Shown one piece after another: positions 58,332-64,000 of a stretch of DNA of 64,000 bases. The translations under genes and the position numbers were made by a program. The notes under the pieces were generated by a model, which worked only from the letters and a program-made list of their open reading frames with translations, had not been told where the DNA came from and ran no database searches. Each line of letters opens with the position of its first letter. The first letter of the stretch is position 1. This DNA comes from Pseudomonadota bacterium (GTDB taxonomy: Bacteria > Pseudomonadota > Alphaproteobacteria > Rhizobiales > Tepidamorphaceae): NCBI GenBank assembly GCA_023458595.1, contig JAEWYT010000057.1, positions 1 to 64,000 of the forward strand, in the 5' to 3' direction.

Positions 58332-59552
58332 ATGGCGGACCATTTCGACACGCTCGAGACCCGTGACCCGGAAGACCGGGAGAACGCGTTGTTCGGCGCG
58401 CTGCCGGGGTTCATCGGCGAATGCATGCGGGCGGCGCCCGGCTGGGCGCGGCTGCTCGACGGCGTCGATCCGGGCGAGATCACCGACCGCGCCGCCCTTG
58501 CGGGGCTGCCGGTTCTGCGCAAGAGCCGTCTGCTCGAGCTGCAGCGCGAGCATCCCCCGTTCGGCGGTCTCACCACGAAGGCGCCCGGTGCGTTCGCGCG
58601 GCTGTTCATGTCGCCGGGCCCGGTCTTCGAACCGGAAGGCGGCGCAAAGGACTGGTGGCGGGCGGCGCGCGCGCTGTTCGCCGTCGGCCTGCGCCCCGGC
58701 GACATCGTGCACAATTCGTTCGCCTACCACATGACGCCGGCCGGCCACATGTTCGAGTCCGGCGCGCGGGCACTCGGCTGTGCCGTCATTCCCGGCGGCG
58801 TCGGCAACACCGAACTGCAGGTCGACGCGATCGAGCGGTACCGCCCGAAGGGTTATGCCGGCACGCCGGACTTCCTGAAGGTCCTGCTCGACAAGTCGAA
58901 AGAACTCGGCAAGGACGTCTCCAGCCTGAAGATGGGCCTCGTCTCCGGCGCCGCATTGCCGCCGTCGCTGCGCGAGGAGCTCTCCGGGCGCGGAGTCGAC
59001 GTGCTGCAGGGTTACGGAACCGCCGATCTCGGCATGGTCGCCTACGAGTCCGGGGCACGGGAGGGCATGATTGTCGCCGAGGAGATGATCGTCGAGATCG
59101 TGCGGCCCGGCACCGGCGAGCCGGTCGGCGAGGGCGAAGTCGGCGAGATCGTGGTGACGAGCTTCAACGGCGACTATCCGCTGATCCGTTTCGGCACCGG
59201 CGATCTGTCCGCCGTGCTGCCGGGCGTCTCGCCGTGCGGGCGCACCAACATGCGCATCAAGGGCTGGATGGGTCGTGCCGACCAGCGCACCAAGGTGAAG
59301 GGCATGTTCATCGACCCCGAGCAGATCGCCGAGATCGCCCGTCGCCATCCCGAAGCCGGCAAGCTGCGTCTTGTGGTCACGCGCGAGGGCGAGCAGGACG
59401 CAATGACGCTGAGAGCCGAGGGCGGCGAAGCCGACAGCCTTGCCGACAGTCTTCAGTCGGTCACCAAGATGAAGGGCGGGGTGGAGATCGTCGAGGCGGG
59501 CAGTCTGCCGAACGACGGCAAGGTCATCGCCGACGAGCGCAGCTACACCTGA
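58332..59552 (+). CDS. Phenylacetate-CoA ligase-like AMP-binding protein
   Basis: The 406-residue protein resembles the PaaK branch of acyl-adenylate enzymes: LFMSPGPVFEPEGG, HNSFAYHMTPAGHMFESG, GYGTADLGMVAYES and GRADQRTKVKGMF are visible. PaaK enzymes make phenylacetyl-CoA, but distant relatives act on other acids. ATG 58332 is chosen with AGGCGG upstream. It follows the LivF-like gene after 83 bp, so the ABC operon is bracketed by two CoA ligases, supporting an aromatic or branched acid substrate. This is inference. Confidence 0.82.
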   Translation: MADHFDTLETRDPEDRENALFGALPGFIGECMRAAPGWARLLDGVDPGEITDRAALAGLPVLRKSRLLELQREHPPFGGLTTKAPGAFARLFMSPGPVFEPEGGAKDWWRAARALFAVGLRPGDIVHNSFAYHMTPAGHMFESGARALGCAVIPGGVGNTELQVDAIERYRPKGYAGTPDFLKVLLDKSKELGKDVSSLKMGLVSGAALPPSLREELSGRGVDVLQGYGTADLGMVAYESGAREGMIVAEEMIVEIVRPGTGEPVGEGEVGEIVVTSFNGDYPLIRFGTGDLSAVLPGVSPCGRTNMRIKGWMGRADQRTKVKGMFIDPEQIAEIARRHPEAGKLRLVVTREGEQDAMTLRAEGGEADSLADSLQSVTKMKGGVEIVEAGSLPNDGKVIADERSYT

Positions 59553-59563
59553 GCACGGCGGGT

Positions 59564-61081
59564 CTACTTCAGTGTGACCCGTCCGTCGACGGCGGCGCCC
59601 GCGGTCCCTCGGATGCGGACATACACCATGACGTCGCTGGCCATCAGGTTGCCGTGGAGCTCTCCGCGGATCACCTTGGCCTTCTCGAACACGGTATAGC
59701 CGTCGCCGCCGCGCAGGAGGAAGTCGTTGGTGGCGAGCGTGTAGGTCTTCGCCGGGTCCAGTGGCGCGCCGCCGACGTCGACGCCCGTGACGCGCTGGCC
59801 CGGCGGCTTCGACAGGTCCGCAGCCACGCGCATGCCGGAGACATGGGCGAAGCGTCCGCTTCCGTCCTCGATTGCGGAGTATCCGTTCTCGAGCGCCTCC
59901 CTGATCTGCTCCCCGGTCAGCTCGATGACCACCGTCTTGTTGCGGAAGGGCAGTTCGGTGAGGATGTCGCGGCGGGTCAGGACGGTGCCCGGGTCATAGA
60001 CCTTGTCGCCGCGAATGCCGCCGCCGTTGGTGAGCGCCACGTCGGCTCCGGTGGCCGAGCGCATGGCGTCGGCGATCAGGTTGCCGATCGCGGATTCCTG
60101 TGAACGGACCGTCGCGCGACGGCTGTCGAGGGCGATCTCGGCCTTGCTGAGCTCGACGTCGAGTTCCTTGGAGAGTTCGGCCTCGTAGCCTCGGATACGT
60201 GCCGCGACTTTCTGTTCCGGCTCGATGTCGGCCGTATCGACGACCCGAAAGCCCGGAGTCCACTTCACCTGGCGCCGGCCGTCCTTTTCGCCGATGTCGA
60301 CGGCAAGGTCGACTATGGCGATATATTCGGCTTCGGCCTTCGACTCCGCGAGCAGGGTGCGGCCGTCGTAGAACAGGGTCAGGTCGTGGTCGTCGCCGCT
60401 GAGGATGACATCGGCGGCGCGCGTGCGGACCAGTTCCTGATCTTCCGAGCGGTTGCCGTGAACCAAGGCGACGACGATATCGGCACCGGCTTCGCGAAGC
60501 CCGGCCGCCCGGTCCTTCAGCGTCTCCGGCATCTCGGCGAACCGCAGATTCCCTGGGCTCGATTTCTCGTGTGCCTCGTCGGAGGTGAGGCCGACCAGCC
60601 CGACCTTGAGGTTGCCGAATTCGACGATCCGGGCGTCTTCGATCCTCCGGATCCGGCTTCCGTCCGCCTCGCGCAGATTGGCGGCCAGGATGGGGAACGT
60701 GGCCTGATTGACGCGCTCGCGGAACACGTCGGCTCCGAGGTCGAACTCGTGATTGCCCGGCGTCATGGCGTCCGGGGCGATCATGTTGAGGAGTTCGATG
60801 ACGTGGGTGCCCTGGTCGAAGCCGGACAGGAGGGAGGGGAAGATCGCATCGCCGGCGTGCAGCACGAGGGTGTTCGCGTGGGCGGCGCGCTCGCGGGCGA
60901 CGAGCGTCGCGAGGCGGGCGAAACCGCCGCGGGTCTCGCCGATCTCGATGGAATCGAGGTCGCTGACCAGCACGAGCGTGACGCCCACCGTTTCCGCCGT
61001 CGCGGCCGTACGCGTCGCGCCCAGAGCGATCGCGAGCGTCAATGCCGCCACGCAAAGGCCGGAAATCCATCGTTTCAGCAT
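59564..61081 (-). CDS. 5'-nucleotidase/UDP-sugar hydrolase family protein (altered metal ligands)
   Basis: The 505-residue secreted protein has a signal peptide and the two domains of the UshA family: an N-terminal metallophosphoesterase and a C-terminal nucleotidase domain (NGGGIRGDKVYDPGTV, LATNDFLLRGGDGY). Metal-site blocks GDAI (Asp78), GNHEFD (110-114) and VHGN (His208) remain. The first motif is D41-L-D43 instead of Asp-x-His, and the GHDH motif reads G229-D-D-H-D. It may use a different metal arrangement. ATG 61081 follows GGGGAG. It converges with the PaaK-like gene. Confidence 0.85.
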   Translation of the reverse strand: MLKRWISGLCVAALTLAIALGATRTAATAETVGVTLVLVSDLDSIEIGETRGGFARLATLVARERAAHANTLVLHAGDAIFPSLLSGFDQGTHVIELLNMIAPDAMTPGNHEFDLGADVFRERVNQATFPILAANLREADGSRIRRIEDARIVEFGNLKVGLVGLTSDEAHEKSSPGNLRFAEMPETLKDRAAGLREAGADIVVALVHGNRSEDQELVRTRAADVILSGDDHDLTLFYDGRTLLAESKAEAEYIAIVDLAVDIGEKDGRRQVKWTPGFRVVDTADIEPEQKVAARIRGYEAELSKELDVELSKAEIALDSRRATVRSQESAIGNLIADAMRSATGADVALTNGGGIRGDKVYDPGTVLTRRDILTELPFRNKTVVIELTGEQIREALENGYSAIEDGSGRFAHVSGMRVAADLSKPPGQRVTGVDVGGAPLDPAKTYTLATNDFLLRGGDGYTVFEKAKVIRGELHGNLMASDVMVYVRIRGTAGAAVDGRVTLK

Positions 61082-61230
61082 CGCAGTCTCCCCGAACCGC
61101 CTACCGACGTCCGTACGAATTTCGTAAGAACCGGTGACGGTCGCGTGACGTAAAGCACAACGCTCGCGCTCGGAAAACCTGGAATCTTCATGCCATGCGC
61201 ATATGTTCAGCCGACAAACCGGAAGGTGCA

Positions 61231-62289
61231 ATGCCGAAACTCGATTATCCGCGCTCGTTCGCCGGTGCATCCGCCCGTCTCCCGGCCGATCATCCCCACG
61301 TCGCCTTCGGCAAGATCGGGGTGCTGCTCGTCAACCTCGGCACGCCGGATGCGACCGACTACTGGTCCATGCGGCGCTACCTCAAGGAATTCCTATCCGA
61401 CCGCAGGGTGATCGAGACGTCGCCCCTGATCTGGTGGCCGATCCTGAACCTGATCGTGCTGACCAGGCGGCCGAAGGCGAGCGGGGCGGCCTACGACCTG
61501 ATCTGGAACAAGGAACTCGACGAGTCGCCACTCAGGACCATCACGCGCGCGCAGGCCGAAAAGCTCTCGGCCGCCATCGGCGACGGGCGCGTCGTCGTCG
61601 ACTGGGCGATGCGCTACGGCAATCCCTCGATCGCCGCGCGGATGGAGGCGCTCCAGGAAGCCGGCTGCGAGCGCATCCTGGTCTTCCCGCTCTACCCGCA
61701 ATACGCCGCGGCGACGACGGCCACCGTCAACGACAAGGCGTTCGAGGCGCTGACGAAGATGCGGTGGCAGCCGGCCGTGCGCACCGTGCCGGCCTATCAC
61801 GACGATCCGGTCTACATCGAGGCGCTCGCCGCCTCCCTGAAACGGCATCTCTCCGCGCTGCCCTTCGAGCCGGAGGTCATCATCGCCTCCTATCACGGGT
61901 TGCCGAAGGAGTATTTCGACAAGGGCGATCCCTACCACTGCCACTGCCAGAAAACGACGCGGCTTCTGCGCGAGGCGACGGGCTTCGACGAGACGAAGCT
62001 GGTACTCACCTTCCAGTCGCGGTTCGGCAGGGCCGAATGGCTGCAGCCCTATACCGACAAGACGGTGCAGCGGATGGCCCGGGACGGCGTCAAGCGGCTC
62101 GCCATCGTCACGCCGGGCTTCGTCGCCGATTGCGTCGAGACGCTCGAGGAGATCGCCGGGCAGAACCGCGAGTTCTTCCTGCATCACGGCGGCGAGGAAT
62201 TCGCCGCCATTCCCTGCCTCAACGACAGCGAGGAAGGGATGGCGGTGATCGAGGCGGTGGTCAGGCGGGAACTCGCCGGCTGGATCTGA
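61231..62289 (+). CDS. hemH: Ferrochelatase
   Basis: The 352-residue enzyme inserts ferrous iron into protoporphyrin IX, the last step of heme synthesis. GVLLVNLGTPDATDYWSMRR opens the fold, ASYHGLPKEYFDKGDPYHCH carries the active-site histidine and TFQSRFGRAEWLQP is the later signature. ATG 61231 is preferred over 61195 because AAGG lies 6 nt upstream. It is divergent from the 5'-nucleotidase gene and on its own. Confidence 0.95.
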   Translation: MPKLDYPRSFAGASARLPADHPHVAFGKIGVLLVNLGTPDATDYWSMRRYLKEFLSDRRVIETSPLIWWPILNLIVLTRRPKASGAAYDLIWNKELDESPLRTITRAQAEKLSAAIGDGRVVVDWAMRYGNPSIAARMEALQEAGCERILVFPLYPQYAAATTATVNDKAFEALTKMRWQPAVRTVPAYHDDPVYIEALAASLKRHLSALPFEPEVIIASYHGLPKEYFDKGDPYHCHCQKTTRLLREATGFDETKLVLTFQSRFGRAEWLQPYTDKTVQRMARDGVKRLAIVTPGFVADCVETLEEIAGQNREFFLHHGGEEFAAIPCLNDSEEGMAVIEAVVRRELAGWI

Positions 62290-62367
62290 GCACATCGCCG
62301 TGCTCGCCAGAACGAGGCTCTCCGGGCTAGACTTCCGCAAGATCGGTGATCCTCAGGCAGCGTAGCG

Positions 62368-63216
62368 ATGGCCAGGAAGGACAAGAACGGCAAAGGCGGG
62401 CTGGACCGCGGGCATCTCGCCGCGCTCGACATGAACGCATCGATCGCGCGCCGCGACTATGACAAGCAGTTGAAGAAGCTGCAGACGAAGCTCTTGCGCA
62501 TCCAGCAGGCCTATCTCCACACGGGCGACGCCGCGGCTATCGTATTCGAGGGGTGGGATGCGGCGGGGAAGGGCGGCACGATCCGGCGCATGTCGGCCGT
62601 GCTCGATCCGCGTGGCTTCAAGGTCTGGCCGATCGCGGCGCCGCGCCGCTACCACCTGGAGCGGCACTATCTCACGCGGTTCTGGGAACGGCTGCCGCCG
62701 AACGGGGCGATCTCGGTATTCGACCGTTCCTGGTACGGCCGCGTTCTGGTCGAGCGGGTCGAGGAGCTGATCCCGCCGGCCCATTGGCGGCGGGCCTACG
62801 CCGAGATCAACGAGTTCGAGCGGTTGCTCGTCGCCGACGGCACCAGGATCGTCAAGATCTTCATGCACATCACGCCGGAGGTGCAGCTTGCCCGCTTCGA
62901 GGAGCGGCTGCGCAATCCGATGAAGCGCTGGAAGCTCTCCTACGAGGATTTCCGCAACCGCAAGCACTGGCCGGAGATGGAAGAGGCCATCGAGGAAATG
63001 ATCAGCAAGACCTCGACGAAATACGCTCCATGGCACCTCATCCCGGCGAACGACAAGAAATACGCGCGCATCGCCGCCCTGAAGCTCGTCAGCGACCGGC
63101 TGGCCAAGGGGGTGAAGCTCGAGCCGGCACGGCTCGACGGGCAGGTCGAGAACGCCGCGCGCGAAGTCCTCGAAATCTCCGATCTGATCACGAGCACGTC
63201 CGGCCGCACATTCTAG
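62368..63216 (+). CDS. ppk2: Polyphosphate kinase 2
   Basis: The 282-residue enzyme transfers phosphate between polyphosphate and nucleotides. Walker A is EGWDAAGKGGTIRR (about residues 66-79) and Walker B ISVFDRSWYGRVLVERV; LEISDLITSTSG forms the C-terminus. Class within the PPK2 family is not settled here. Confidence 0.92.
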   Translation: MARKDKNGKGGLDRGHLAALDMNASIARRDYDKQLKKLQTKLLRIQQAYLHTGDAAAIVFEGWDAAGKGGTIRRMSAVLDPRGFKVWPIAAPRRYHLERHYLTRFWERLPPNGAISVFDRSWYGRVLVERVEELIPPAHWRRAYAEINEFERLLVADGTRIVKIFMHITPEVQLARFEERLRNPMKRWKLSYEDFRNRKHWPEMEEAIEEMISKTSTKYAPWHLIPANDKKYARIAALKLVSDRLAKGVKLEPARLDGQVENAAREVLEISDLITSTSGRTF

Positions 63217-63302
63217 GAACCCGCGGGCCGCCGCAGCGTCCTTGTCGCCCGGGGCTGCCCGTAGGACAATGGCGCGCTGGCAACGATTCGGGGACGCGCG
63301 CC

Positions 63303-64000
<698 letters not shown>

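Overview
The window is a GC-rich, densely packed stretch of bacterial chromosome with ordinary chromosomal gene content. It most resembles an alphaproteobacterium of the Hyphomicrobiales (Rhizobiales) type. The reasons are the many TRAP and ABC uptake systems, the opine/peptide and branched-chain-type transporters, a fused indolepyruvate ferredoxin oxidoreductase, OpgG/OpgD-type glucan synthesis, and small palindromic intergenic repeats of the CCGGATCAAGTCCGG and GCCGGG..CATGACG kinds. This placement is inferred from gene content; no 16S rRNA, tRNA, phage or insertion-sequence gene was seen.

Layout. 262-2114: TRAP transporter membrane subunits; the binding protein is probably to the left. 2119-5573 (minus): a RES/Xre-type toxin-antitoxin pair with its own apparent leaderless promoter, a RimK-like ATP-grasp ligase, a 169-bp imperfect palindrome, and a GNAT acetyltransferase. 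5789-14000: a complete Dpp/Opp-type ABC transporter followed by two tandem M20 amidohydrolases. 14001-17027: repeats, two DUF1801 proteins, a small membrane protein, a SigJ-like sigma factor and its AhpD-like partner. 17102-19811: divergent csoR and copper ATPase genes separated by two matching CsoR-type palindromes. 19901-30310: ChaC-like cyclotransferase, periplasmic glucan protein, amidase, gamma-glutamyltransferase, aminotransferase plus beta-keto acid cleavage enzyme, an isochorismatase-like protein, a DUF1275 protein and an amino acid dehydrogenase.

30619-36222: an L,D-transpeptidase, a DUF1007/NicO metal transporter pair that converges on a cobalt-type nitrile hydratase operon, a haloacid dehalogenase and a class I amidotransferase-like hydrolase. 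36496-40622: a TakP-like TRAP transporter with a short-chain dehydrogenase. 40715-45394: a DUF3008 protein, an acyl-CoA dehydrogenase, and an agmatine-to-putrescine operon (agmatine deiminase, MFS carrier, N-carbamoylputrescine amidase). 45585-50695: the fused 2-oxoacid:ferredoxin oxidoreductase, an atypical SDR and a Crp/Fnr regulator. 51001-59552: a Liv-type ABC transporter bracketed by two acyl-CoA ligases. 59564-64000: a 5'-nucleotidase-family protein, ferrochelatase, polyphosphate kinase 2 and a truncated SPFH/QmcA protein.

The common theme is scavenging: uptake of peptides, 2-oxoacids, branched or aromatic acids and amides, followed by deacylation, deamination or CoA activation. The least ordinary parts are the leaderless RES/Xre module, the palindromic element beside the RimK-like ligase, the cobalt transporter facing the cobalt nitrile hydratase, and several enzyme homologues lacking canonical catalytic residues (isochorismatase-like, SDR and 5'-nucleotidase-like). 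No CRISPR array or clearly new multi-gene defence system was found.
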